Assembly: GCF_030816615.1 (NCBI RefSeq)
Contig: NZ_JAUSYD010000001.1
Span: forward strand, 5,726,501-5,790,500
DNA: 64,000 nt
Direction: 5' to 3'
From: Streptomyces sp. B1I3
GTDB lineage: Bacteria > Actinomycetota > Actinomycetes > Streptomycetales > Streptomycetaceae
In this document: in pieces, positions 1-9,431 of the stretch
Layout: each line of letters begins with the position of its first letter
Numbering within the stretch: the stretch's first letter is position 1
Made by a program: the position numbers and the translations under genes
Notes under the pieces: model-generated
Told to the model about the DNA's origin: nothing
The model's input: only the letters and a program-made list of their open reading frames with translations
Database searches by the model: none

Positions 1-260
1 CCCCAGGAAGATCGGACTTATCCGCCGGTCGCTGCGGCGGACTGCGGTGGTCATCGGCGTGACTCCTGATCGCTGGACGGCATGCGGCGGGCCCCCGACC
101 GGGGGCCACACGGAGCGGGAACGTCTCGCGGGCGGTCCTCGTGCCCGCCCCCGGAAGCCTGCCCCGTCGCGCCGTCCCGCACCGCCGTCCTCCGCGGGCC
201 CACGTCGCCGGTCGCGACACCGGGTCCGCGCCGGTCTGAGCCGTCACGGACAATGGGCCC

Positions 261-3200
261 GTGCACTACGCCATCCTCGGCACCACCCGCGCCTTCCGCG
301 ACGACGGCACGCCCGCGGCCCTCGGCGGGGCGCGGCTACGCGCCCTGCTCACCGTGCTCGCCCTGCGCCCGGGGCGCGTCGTCCCGGCGGGACTGCTCGT
401 CGACGAGGTCTGGGACGGCGATCCGCCCGCCGACGCCCCGGGCGCCCTGCAGGCACTCGTGGGCCGTCTGCGGCGCGCGCTCGGCCGGGACGCGGTCGAG
501 TCCGGGGAGAGCGGCTACCGGCTCGCCGCCGGCCCGGAGGCCGTCGACCTCTTCCGCTTCGAGCGGCTCACGGGGGAGGGGGCGCGGGCCCTGGAGGCCG
601 GGGACGCGGCGAAGGCCGCCGACGTCCTCGGCGACGCGCTCGCCCTGTGGCAGGGGCCCGCCCTCGCCGACCTGCCGGACCGGTCCGTGGCCGCCGCCCG
701 CTGGGAGGGGCGCCGGCTCGACGCGCGCAGGAGCAGGATCACCGCTGTCCTCGAGCTGGGCCGCGCCGACGACGCCCTGCCCGAACTCGCCGTGCTCTGC
801 GCCGACCACCCGCTGGACGAACCCCTGCAGGCACTCCGCATCAGGGCGCTTCGCGACGCCGGACGCACCGCGCAGGCACTCGCGGCGTACGACGAGGTGC
901 GCACCCTGTTCGCCGAACGCCTCGGCACCGACCCGGGTTCCGCACTGCGCGCCCTGCACGAGGAGCTGCTCCACCAGGACCCGCCCGCCCCGGCCCCCGC
1001 TCCCGTCCCCCTTCCCGTGCGGCCGGGCAACCTGCGGGCCAGGCTCACGAGCTTCGTGGGACGTGAGGCGGACATCGCCGCCCTGCGCGAGGACCTGACC
1101 CGGGCCCGGCTCGTCACCCTCCTGGGCCCTGGTGGCGCGGGCAAGACCAGGCTCTCCCAGGAGGCCGCCGAATCCGCCGACCCGGCGGCCTGGCCGGACG
1201 GCGTCTGGCTGGCCGAACTCGCGCCGGTCGACGACCCCGAAGCGGTACCGGAAGCCGTCCTCACGGCGCTCGGGGGGCGGGAGACCGTGCTGCGCGGGGC
1301 GGGTGCGGAGGAGCTCCGGGCGGCGGAGCGGGGTGCGAGCGAACCGCTCGCCCGGCTCACCGAACACTGTTCCGGGCGCCGCATGCTGCTGCTCCTGGAC
1401 AACTGCGAGCACCTCATCGAGGCAGCAGCGGCCCTCGCCGACCACCTGCTGGCCCGCTGCCCCGGGCTCACCGTCCTCGCGACCAGCCGTGAACCCCTCG
1501 GCGTACCGGGCGAGTTCGTGCGGACGGTCGACCCGCTGCCGGACCCGGTGGCGCTGCGACTGCTCGCCGACCGCGGGGCCGCCGCGCTGTCCGGCTTCCG
1601 GGTCGACGCGGACGAGCGGACGGCAGCGGCCTGCGCCGAGATCTGCCACCGCCTCGACGGGCTGCCGCTCGCGATCGAACTCGCCGCCGCCCGGCTGCGC
1701 ATGCTCACCGCGCGTGAGATCGCCGACCGCCTCGACGACCGCTTCCGTCTGCTGACCAGTGGCAGCCGCACCGTGCTGCCACGCCAGCAGACCCTGCGGG
1801 CGGTCGTCGACTGGTCCTGGGACCTCCTGGACGGGGACGAACGCACCGCCCTGCGCCGGCTGTCTGTCTTCTCCGGCGGCTGCACCCTCGCCGCCGCCGA
1901 GGCGGTCTGCGCGGACCGGCGGCAGGATGCGTACGACGTCGCCGGGGCGCTCGGCTCGCTCGTCGACAAGTCCCTCGTCGTTGCCGCCCCGTCCGCGGAC
2001 GGCCGGATGCGCTACCGCCTGCTGGAGACCGTCGGTGAGTACGCCGCCGAACGGCTGGACGAGGCGGGGGAGCGGGACGTCGTCGAACGGCGGCACCTCG
2101 CCTTCTACCGGGAGCTGGCCCGTACCACCGACCCCGAACTCCGGGGCTCCGGACAGCTCGCCGCCCTCGAACTGCTCCAGCGCGAGTACGAGAATCTGCG
2201 CACCGCCCTGCGGCACGCCGTCGCCGCGCGCGACGAGCAGGAGGCGCTCAGCATGGTGCTCTCGCTCGCCTGGTACTGGCAGATGCGTGATCTGCGCAGT
2301 GACGCCCTGCAGTGGGCCGACGCTGCCTCCGCGCTCGGCCCCGACCCGTTCGCCGCACCCGCCGCCACCGCGCCCTCGCTCACCGAACGCTGCACCGACG
2401 CGCCACCGCCGATGGGTCCCGAACTGCTGCAGGAGGCGCGGCGCCAGGTGGCGCTGCTCCGGATGGCCGGCACGGACCACGCGACGGACGCCTGGTCGAA
2501 CGAGGCCGGCATGGCGCGGCTGCGGACCATCGCCGCGACGTACCGTCCCGGCCAGCCGCAGACCTACCGCAGCCCGGGGACGCTCTGGTTCTTCGCCGTC
2601 GCACTCACCGCGGACCTCCCGGACCTGCGCGGGGTGCTGGACGAGACGGTCCGCGCCGCACGGGAGCTCGGATACGACTGGGAGCTGGCCGGTGTGCTCC
2701 AGATGCGTGCCAACGTGCTGGCCAACCGGCCCGACTGGGCGGGCGAGGCCCATGCCGACGCCGACGAGAGCCTGGCGATCTTCCGCCGTCTCGGCGACGA
2801 CTGGGGCGCGGCGGAGGCGCTCTCCTCACGCGGCGAGGCCGACGAGAAGATGGGCGACTACGGTCGGGCGGCCGAGGGCTACCAGGCCGCGATCGGTTAC
2901 GCGGAGAAGCTCGGCGCCCGGGCCCAGGTGCTGGTGCTCCGCACCCGGTACGCCTCCGCACTGACCGAGCTCGGCCGTGGTGCGGAGGCCGAGCTGATCT
3001 TCCGGGAGGTGCTCACCGAGGGGCGGCACGCGGGGCACGAGGCGACGGCGTTCGCCCGGTTCTTCCTGGCCGTGTGGCTGGGCACGTCCGGCCGTACCGT
3101 CGAGGCGCGGGAGCAACTCGCCGTGCTGCACGAGGATTTCAGGGCCGCGTCCATAGGCGTCTTCGAGGCGTTCGTGCTGGGCGGCCTGGCCTGGCTGGAC

Positions 3201-3566
3201 AACCAGGAGGGCCTCCACGCGGACGCCCTGGCCCGGAGCCGGGAGGCGCTGGCGCAGGCCGACGACCGGTTGTCGCAGATGGTGGCGCCACAGATGCACG
3301 TGATCCACCTGGTCACCGTGGCACGGGCGCTGGGCGGACTCGGTGGGGAGCGCCGGGCCGCCCTCGCGGCGCGCCTGCTGGCCGCCGGACGGGCGCTGCT
3401 GCCGGACGGGCACGTGCCGACGCGGATGGAGCGGGACAACTACGCCGCCGCCGAGGAGCTGGTCCGCGGCGTGCTCGGGGACGCGGCCTACGAGGCCGCG
3501 TACGCCGAGGGCGGCGGCCTCTCCCAGGAGGAGGCCACCGCCCTCGTGGAGGCGTACCAGGACTAG
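261..3566 (+). CDS. AfsR/SARP-family transcriptional regulator (BTAD + NB-ARC ATPase + TPR)
   Basis: This is a cytoplasmic pathway regulator of the large AfsR/SARP class, 1101 residues. Residues 1-90 form the OmpR-like winged helix, with the LRALLTVLALRPGRVVP segment and the VGRLRRALG recognition region. The bacterial transcriptional activation domain follows to about residue 245. An NB-ARC ATPase module has the P-loop LLGPGGAGKTRL near residue 290 and LLLLDNCEHL as Walker B. The rest is TPR-like helical repeat. The GTG at 261 is chosen because the winged helix begins directly after it. Members usually activate secondary-metabolite genes, but no biosynthetic cluster is visible next to it, so the target is unknown. 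The TAG stop touches the left inverted repeat that begins at 3566, so the original C-terminus could have been altered there. Confidence 0.9.
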   Translation: MHYAILGTTRAFRDDGTPAALGGARLRALLTVLALRPGRVVPAGLLVDEVWDGDPPADAPGALQALVGRLRRALGRDAVESGESGYRLAAGPEAVDLFRFERLTGEGARALEAGDAAKAADVLGDALALWQGPALADLPDRSVAAARWEGRRLDARRSRITAVLELGRADDALPELAVLCADHPLDEPLQALRIRALRDAGRTAQALAAYDEVRTLFAERLGTDPGSALRALHEELLHQDPPAPAPAPVPLPVRPGNLRARLTSFVGREADIAALREDLTRARLVTLLGPGGAGKTRLSQEAAESADPAAWPDGVWLAELAPVDDPEAVPEAVLTALGGRETVLRGAGAEELRAAERGASEPLARLTEHCSGRRMLLLLDNCEHLIEAAAALADHLLARCPGLTVLATSREPLGVPGEFVRTVDPLPDPVALRLLADRGAAALSGFRVDADERTAAACAEICHRLDGLPLAIELAAARLRMLTAREIADRLDDRFRLLTSGSRTVLPRQQTLRAVVDWSWDLLDGDERTALRRLSVFSGGCTLAAAEAVCADRRQDAYDVAGALGSLVDKSLVVAAPSADGRMRYRLLETVGEYAAERLDEAGERDVVERRHLAFYRELARTTDPELRGSGQLAALELLQREYENLRTALRHAVAARDEQEALSMVLSLAWYWQMRDLRSDALQWADAASALGPDPFAAPAATAPSLTERCTDAPPPMGPELLQEARRQVALLRMAGTDHATDAWSNEAGMARLRTIAATYRPGQPQTYRSPGTLWFFAVALTADLPDLRGVLDETVRAARELGYDWELAGVLQMRANVLANRPDWAGEAHADADESLAIFRRLGDDWGAAEALSSRGEADEKMGDYGRAAEGYQAAIGYAEKLGARAQVLVLRTRYASALTELGRGAEAELIFREVLTEGRHAGHEATAFARFFLAVWLGTSGRTVEAREQLAVLHEDFRAASIGVFEAFVLGGLAWLDNQEGLHADALARSREALAQADDRLSQMVAPQMHVIHLVTVARALGGLGGERRAALAARLLAAGRALLPDGHVPTRMERDNYAAAEELVRGVLGDAAYEAAYAEGGGLSQEEATALVEAYQD

Positions 3567-3596
3567 GCACTGTTTCTCGGATCATGTGCGGAGCCG
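3566..3596 (+). repeat. left inverted repeat of a possible transposable segment
   Basis: These 31 bases are the reverse complement of 6261-6291 at 27 of 31 positions. The inner 19 bases of the two copies (CGGCTCCGCACATGATCCG read inward-to-outward) are identical. The outer end reads GGCACTG here and GGTGCTG at the other copy. The repeat starts on the last base of the preceding stop codon. No target-site duplication was recognised outside the two copies. Confidence 0.6.
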
Positions 3597-3931
3597 TCCG
3601 GGCCGAGCCTGGTGAGGCAGGCAGTGGGGTGCTGTCCCGTATACACGCCTCTGTCCTTCTGGGCGTATCGTCCGTCTATGGGTGATATTCGGAGCGGCTG
3701 TCGTATCGCGGCCCTGGCCGGACCGGTGGGGCACGACCACCGGTGCTGCCGTCCGACCCCACGCAGGGCGCCCTGGAGCACGCGACGAGGTCGGCACGCC
3801 GCAGCCGGTGCCCGGCGCGCCACACGCGCTCGCCGCACTCGGGCTCAGGGTGCTCGGCGCCCGACGGACCGGACCCGAGCGCGCACGGCTGCTTCGTCCT
3901 CACTGCCGCCGCTGGTCGAGGCAGGCTGTTG
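3597..3931. other. intergenic region before the SpoIIE phosphatase gene
   Basis: These 335 bases hold no convincing gene. A somewhat less GC-rich patch at about 3640-3695 (around gggcgtatcgtccgtctatg) is the likely promoter area of the downstream phosphatase, but no clear -35/-10 pair was recognised. The open frame upstream of 3932 in the phosphatase frame has no ribosome binding site or domain content and was not included in that gene. Confidence 0.5.
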
Positions 3932-6028
3932 ATGGACACTGCACTGGTTGACGTGGTGCGTCAGAGCGACGCCTCCGGGGCGTTGCTGTATGTACTGTCC
4001 CCCGAGGGAAACGCACTGTGGCTGACAATGCTCACGGGGGCCCCGCGGGAGACGTTCGCACCGTGGACGCGGGTGGCCCTGACCGACCCGATTCCCGTGG
4101 CGGACGCCGTGCGGGAACGGCGTCTGGTGTGGATCAGCGGGCAGGAGGCGATGGCGCGCCAGTATCCGCGGCCGGCACTCGTGCTGCCTTACGACTTCGC
4201 ATTGGCGGCCGCTCCGCTCACCAGCGAGGGCGCCGTCCTGGGCGGACTGGTGCTCCTGTGGCCCGGCACCCGGCCGCCCCAGCTCAGCCCGCACGAACAG
4301 GACGTCATCCATGCCGGGTGCCGCCGCTTGGGCAACCAACTGCAGGAGGCCGCGGACCGCGGTGACCCGCTGCCCCCCGCCGACCAGCCACGGGCTCTGC
4401 CCCCACGGACCGGACGCAGCCTTTCCCCCGCCGAGAGCCGGGAGGTCTCCGCCTTCCTCGACCGTCTGCCCGAAGGGGCCTGTGCGGTGGACCTGAACGG
4501 CCGCATCACCTTCATCACCCAGGCGGCGGCCGATCTCGTCGGTGCCGATACGGCCGACCTGCTGGGGGCACTGCCCTGGGAAGTGCTGCCGTGGATGGAC
4601 GTTCCCCAGGTCGAGGACCGCTACAGGGCCGCACTGATCAGCCGCCAGTCCCAGGTCTTCACGGTCGTACGCCCGCCGGACGTGTGGCTGACCTTCGAGC
4701 TGTACCCGGACTCCTCCGGCATCAGCGTCCGCATCAGGCGCAGCGAACCGGCTGAAGGCGCCCAGGCAGCTCACCCGGGGGCTCCTGCGGGTCCCGGCCG
4801 CGCCACCGTGCTGTACCACCTGATGCATCTGGCCGCCACGCTCACCGAAGCCGCCGGTGTTCAGGACGTGGTCGAGCAAACGGCCGACCAGCTCCTGCCT
4901 GCCCTCGGAGCGCAGGGCATGGTCGTCATGACCGCTGAGGACGGCCGTCTGAAAATCCTCGGACACCGGGGCTACAGTGCCGAACTCCTGGACAGCTTCA
5001 TCGACGCCCCCCTGAGCTCGGACCTGCCCGGCGTCAGAGTGCTGACCACCGGCGTCCCGGGCTTCTTCGCGAACTTCGCCGAGCTTCAGCGGGTCTATCC
5101 GTCCACGGTGCACGAGGACGGGATGGCTGCCTGGGCCTTCCTGCCGCTCATCGCCTCCGGCCGCCCGGTCGGCTCACTCCTCCTCGCCTACAACCGGCCC
5201 CACATCTTCGCGCCCAGTGAACGCGCCGTACTCACCTCACTGGCCGGCCTGGTCGGGCAGGCACTCGACCGCGCCCGCCTGTACGACACCGAGCGCGATC
5301 TCGCCCATCGTCTGCAGTCGGCTCTGCTGCCCCACACACTGCCCGACGTCCCCGGTCTGAAAGTGGCGGCCCGCTACCTTCCTGCCGCCCGCGGCCTGGG
5401 CATCGGCGGCGACTTCTACGACCTCATCCGCCTGGATGAGTGCACCGCCGCCGCGACCATCGGCGATGTACAGGGCCACGACGTGGATGCTGCGGCCCTC
5501 ATGGGCCAGGTCCGCACCGCCGTCCACGCACACGCCACCGTAGCCGCGTCCCCGGACCATGTCCTGGCTGCCACCAACCGTCTCCTGATCGACCTCGACC
5601 CCGGGCTGTTCACCAGTTGCGTCTACGCCCACCTCGACCTGGGCCGCCAGCGCGCCTGCGTCGCCACCGCCGGCCACCCTCCGCCCCTGCTACGTCACAC
5701 CGACGGACGCACCGAACTTCTCCGTGTCCCGCCGGGCCTGCTTCTCGGTATCGACCCGGATGTCCGCTACCCGACCCTGGAATTCCGCATGCCTCCCGGC
5801 AGCGTGCTCGCCCTCTACACCGATGGGCTCGTCGAGGCCCCCGGGGTCGACCTCGACGACGCGACGACGGCTCTCGCCGGACTCCTCGAAGACGCCGACC
5901 CGACCGACCTCGACCTCATGGCCGACATGCTGATCCGCCACGCCCCGGCGCCCAGCGACGACATCGCCCTGCTACTCATCAGCCCCCAGCCGTCCGTTTC
6001 GGCACCCGACCGCTCACCCGAAGGATGA
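3932..6028 (+). CDS. SpoIIE-type PP2C protein phosphatase with GAF and PAS sensor domains
   Basis: This predicted soluble serine/threonine phosphatase of the RsbU/SpoIIE (PPM) class has 698 residues. A GAF-like N-terminus (1-140) is followed by a PAS-like segment (about 160-270, FLDRLPEGACAVDLNGRITF), a second GAF domain (about 285-455) and the PP2C domain to the end. Metal-binding acidic motifs are present: GGDFYDLIRLDE, IGDVQGHD, LALYTDGLVEA and the terminal SDDIALLL. Such proteins usually dephosphorylate anti-anti-sigma factors. No partner STAS or kinase gene is adjacent. The ATG at 3932 is chosen because GGTCGAGG lies just upstream and earlier in-frame sequence lacks domain signal. The gene stands alone between inverted repeats. 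Confidence 0.85.
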   Translation: MDTALVDVVRQSDASGALLYVLSPEGNALWLTMLTGAPRETFAPWTRVALTDPIPVADAVRERRLVWISGQEAMARQYPRPALVLPYDFALAAAPLTSEGAVLGGLVLLWPGTRPPQLSPHEQDVIHAGCRRLGNQLQEAADRGDPLPPADQPRALPPRTGRSLSPAESREVSAFLDRLPEGACAVDLNGRITFITQAAADLVGADTADLLGALPWEVLPWMDVPQVEDRYRAALISRQSQVFTVVRPPDVWLTFELYPDSSGISVRIRRSEPAEGAQAAHPGAPAGPGRATVLYHLMHLAATLTEAAGVQDVVEQTADQLLPALGAQGMVVMTAEDGRLKILGHRGYSAELLDSFIDAPLSSDLPGVRVLTTGVPGFFANFAELQRVYPSTVHEDGMAAWAFLPLIASGRPVGSLLLAYNRPHIFAPSERAVLTSLAGLVGQALDRARLYDTERDLAHRLQSALLPHTLPDVPGLKVAARYLPAARGLGIGGDFYDLIRLDECTAAATIGDVQGHDVDAAALMGQVRTAVHAHATVAASPDHVLAATNRLLIDLDPGLFTSCVYAHLDLGRQRACVATAGHPPPLLRHTDGRTELLRVPPGLLLGIDPDVRYPTLEFRMPPGSVLALYTDGLVEAPGVDLDDATTALAGLLEDADPTDLDLMADMLIRHAPAPSDDIALLLISPQPSVSAPDRSPEG

Positions 6029-6138
6029 CCGGCAAGGACTGCGGGACCACATCTTCGACGTCGCGATGTCCCGGCCGGGAGTCCGAACCGGTGCCGGCAG
6101 TGGCCCCCGGCCTGTCCTGACCAGCGTGGTCACTGCCG

Positions 6139-6258
6139 GTGCGGGGAAGCGGCCTTGACCACATCACCATCCACCTCGTCGCCGACGGACGATGCCGGCC
6201 CCGCTACGGGAAACGCGCCTGCATCCACCTCGGAACCGTCACTCCGCCGCCCTCATGA
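6139..6258 (+). other. 39-codon open frame, possible C-terminal remnant
   Basis: A GTG-initiated frame ends in TGA just before the right inverted repeat and encodes a short product containing LDHITIHLVADG and YGKRACIHLGTV. It has no ribosome binding site and is not recognised. Its composition looks more protein-like than that of the other frames here, and its place next to the repeat would suit the tail of a lost transposase gene. A chance open frame is equally possible. Confidence 0.2.
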
Positions 6259-6260
6259 TC

Positions 6261-6291
6261 CGGCTCCGCACATGATCCGGGAGACAGCACC
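6261..6291 (-). repeat. right inverted repeat of the possible transposable segment
   Basis: This is the reverse-complement partner of 3566-3596. The four mismatches all fall in the outer 12 bases, and the inner 19 bases are identical. It lies in the 3' region of the ABC transporter operon that is read from the opposite strand. Confidence 0.6.
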
Positions 6292-6298
6292 CGGGAGG

Positions 6299-6329
6299 GT
6301 GCCGGAGGCCGTGGCCGGGCTCCCGGCAC
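6299..6329 (-). terminator. possible terminator of the DrrAB-like operon
   Basis: The arms GTGCCGG (6299-6305) and CCGGCAC (6323-6329) can pair around a GC-rich loop that can itself fold. They lie 20 bases past the end of the permease gene. No T-tract is present, as is usual in high-GC genomes. Confidence 0.35.
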
Positions 6330-6349
6330 GGTCCGTGGCACCCTCTCCG

Positions 6350-7203
6350 TCAGGACTTCTTGCGGAACTTGGACACCGCGAGCGGGGCCGTCACCGCGGT
6401 GATGACCACGGTCCAGCCGAGCGTCACCCAGACCGAGTGGGCGAGCGGGCCGCCCATCATGAGGGCGCGGGCCGCGTCGGCCAGGTTGGACAGCGGGTTG
6501 TAGTCGGTGAACGTCTGCAGCCAGCCGGGCATGGTCCCGGTCGGCGCGAAGATGGACGAACCGAACTGGAGCGGCATCAGCACCAGCATCCCCATCCCCT
6601 GCACGGCCTGTGCCGTCTTCATGGTCAGCCCGAGCAAGATGAAGATCCACATGATGGCGGCGCCGAACGCGGCCGACAGGGCGATCGCCCCGATCAGCCC
6701 GAGCACCGGCTCCTGCAGCTCCATGCCGAGCGCGAAGCCCATGCCCAGCAGGATCAGCGTGGCGACCATCATCCGGCCGAGCTCGACCACGATCTTCGCG
6801 ATGAGCACCGAGGAGCGGGCGATCGGCATCGTGCGGAACCGGTCCATGACCCCCTTGCGGAAGTCGTCGTTGACACCGGAACCGACCGCCATGGCGATGT
6901 TCATGCCCATCATCGCCATCAGACCGGGGATCAGGTAGTTGAGGTACTCCTGCCGCCCGCCACCCATGCTGCCGCCGACCGAGCCGCCGAAGACGTACAC
7001 GAACAGCAGAGTGAAGATGACCGGCATCAGGAGCGCGTCGAACATCGACTCCGGATCCTTCTTGATCTGGAGCAGGTTGCGCCGCACCAGCGCCCCGATG
7101 TGGCGCAGGTTGTTCCGCAGCCCGATCCGGCCCTCGTCGCGGAGCTTCGCGGCCGGTGCGGACGTGGCCGCGCCGGTGGGGGTGGGCGTCAGAGTCGTCG
7201 TGC

Positions 7204-7207
<4 letters not shown>
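6350..7207 (-). CDS. ABC-2 type transporter permease, DrrB-like
   Basis: This integral membrane permease has 285 residues. It has a soluble N-terminus, an amphipathic segment (RRNLLQIKKDPESMFDALLMPVIF) and about six hydrophobic segments, fitting the ABC-2/DrrB fold. It pairs with the ATPase encoded directly upstream: its ATG overlaps the ATPase stop as ATGA, so the two are translationally coupled. DrrAB pairs export hydrophobic drugs or lipids, often the producer's own antibiotic. The substrate here is not deducible, and no biosynthetic genes flank the pair. The start is well fixed by the overlap. Confidence 0.9.
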
Positions 7208-8232
<1,025 letters not shown>

Positions 8233-8352
8233 GTGACCAGTCGCCACCGACAGCGCACCGACAGATCGCTGACACCGCCCCCGCACGGCCGACAGCCCGC
8301 CGATGGGGGAAGTCGGCGGGCTGTCGGTGGTGCCGCAGTGGTCGGTGGGACG

Positions 8353-9261
8353 TCAGTGGAAGGTGTGCTCCGGCTGCGGGAACGTGCCGCCGACGACCTC
8401 GTCGGCGAACTCCTTCGCCGCGTCACCCAGCATCTGGCGCATGGCGGCGTACTGCTTGGTGAAGCGCGGCACCTTGCCGCCGGTCAGCCCCGCCATGTCG
8501 GTCCAGACGAGTACCTGGGCGTCCGTGTCGGGCCCGGCGCCGATGCCGACGGTCGGGATGTGCAGGGTGCGGGTGACCTCGGCGGCCAGCTCGGCCGGTA
8601 CGAGTTCGAGGACGACGGCGAACGCGCCCGCGTCCTGCACCGACTTCGCGTCGCGCAGCAGCTGCTGGGCGGCCTCCTCACCCCGGCCCTGCACGCGGTA
8701 GCCCATGGCGTTGACGGACTGCGGGGTCAGGCCGATGTGGCCCATGACCGGGATCCCGGCCTCGACGAGCAGCCGGATCTGCTCGTGCGAGCGCTCGCCG
8801 CCCTCCAGCTTGACGGCCCCGACGCCGGAGTCCTTGATCAGGCGGGTCGCGTTGCGCAGGGCCTGGACCGGGCCCTCCTGGTAGGACCCGAAGGGCAGGT
8901 CGGCGACGACGAGGGCGCGCTTGGTACCCCGCACGACGGCGGCGGAGAGCATGACCATCTCGTCCATCGTGACGGGCACGGTGGTCTCGTAACCGAGGTG
9001 GCAGTTGCCCATGGAGTCGCCGACGAGCATGACCGGGATGCCGGCCTCGTCGAAGACGGACGCGGTCATCGCGTCGTAGGCGGTGAGCATGGGCCACTTC
9101 TCGCCGCGCTCGGTGGCGGCGGCGATGTCGTGGACGGTGATGCGGCGGGTGCTCTTGCCCCCGTACAGCGCCTTGCCGGCGGCGGGGGAGGGACCTGCGG
9201 GGGGTGTGGCGGACTGGTTCTGCGCAGCCTGCAGCGACATGGCCAACGGCTCCTTCGTCAT
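8353..9261 (-). CDS. panB: 3-methyl-2-oxobutanoate hydroxymethyltransferase (ketopantoate hydroxymethyltransferase)
   Basis: This enzyme catalyses the first committed step of pantothenate and coenzyme A synthesis, adding a hydroxymethyl group from methylene-tetrahydrofolate to 2-oxoisovalerate. Family hallmarks are MLTAYDAMTASVFDEAG, VGDSMGNCHLGYETTVPVTMDEM, VADLPFGSYQ, AVKLEGG, MGHIGLTPQ and VLELVP. The length of about 302 residues includes an Ala/Pro-rich N-terminal extension of about 30 residues before the barrel, seen in other actinomycete PanB. ATGs at 9261 and 9240 are both possible starts. It is transcribed alone and shares the intergenic region with the divergent MFS gene. Confidence 0.94.
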   Translation of the reverse strand: MTKEPLAMSLQAAQNQSATPPAGPSPAAGKALYGGKSTRRITVHDIAAATERGEKWPMLTAYDAMTASVFDEAGIPVMLVGDSMGNCHLGYETTVPVTMDEMVMLSAAVVRGTKRALVVADLPFGSYQEGPVQALRNATRLIKDSGVGAVKLEGGERSHEQIRLLVEAGIPVMGHIGLTPQSVNAMGYRVQGRGEEAAQQLLRDAKSVQDAGAFAVVLELVPAELAAEVTRTLHIPTVGIGAGPDTDAQVLVWTDMAGLTGGKVPRFTKQYAAMRQMLGDAAKEFADEVVGGTFPQPEHTFH

Positions 9262-9384
9262 CTCGAGGCACCCTGACGGCGTCCCCGGATCCCTTCCATG
9301 GTGGCATCCCGGGGCCGTTCCCGGGAAGTGGGCCCCACCGGGCGGTGTCTCCCGTGAACGATGCCCGACGGCCCGATGAAGACC

Positions 9385-9413
9385 TTTCAATACGAGACGG
9401 TGTCGTATCGAAA
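9385..9413. promoter_or_regulatory. 29-bp near-perfect palindrome, likely TetR operator of the MFS gene
   Basis: The sequence from TTTC (9385) to GAAA (9413) is an inverted repeat centred on 9399. The outer TTTC/GAAA arms and the ATACGA (9390-9395) and TCGTAT (9403-9408) half-sites match exactly, and 24 of the 29 positions are symmetric. It sits 18 bases before the MFS start codon, where a bound repressor would block transcription. The TetR gene downstream of the transporter is the obvious candidate. The assignment is inference from symmetry and position. Confidence 0.7.
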
Positions 9414-9431
9414 TAACATTAGGGTGTTCGC

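Larger units (their letters stand above)
3566..6291. mobile_element. putative inverted-repeat-bounded segment carrying the SpoIIE phosphatase gene
   Basis: A 2.7-kb segment is bounded by two 31-bp inverted repeats with 27/31 identity, in the orientation expected for terminal repeats of an insertion sequence or of a non-autonomous derivative. It contains one intact gene (the phosphatase at 3932) and, next to the right repeat, a short open frame that could be the C-terminal end of a lost gene. No transposase is present and no target duplication was found. It could be an IS relic with cargo or two independent relics of one repeat family. This is inference from repeat geometry only. Confidence 0.35.

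Noticed and set aside
336..2753. 805-codon minus-strand frame opposite the AfsR-like gene
   Set aside because: Gly/Arg/Glu-rich sequence without motifs, and the plus strand has full BTAD and NB-ARC domains.
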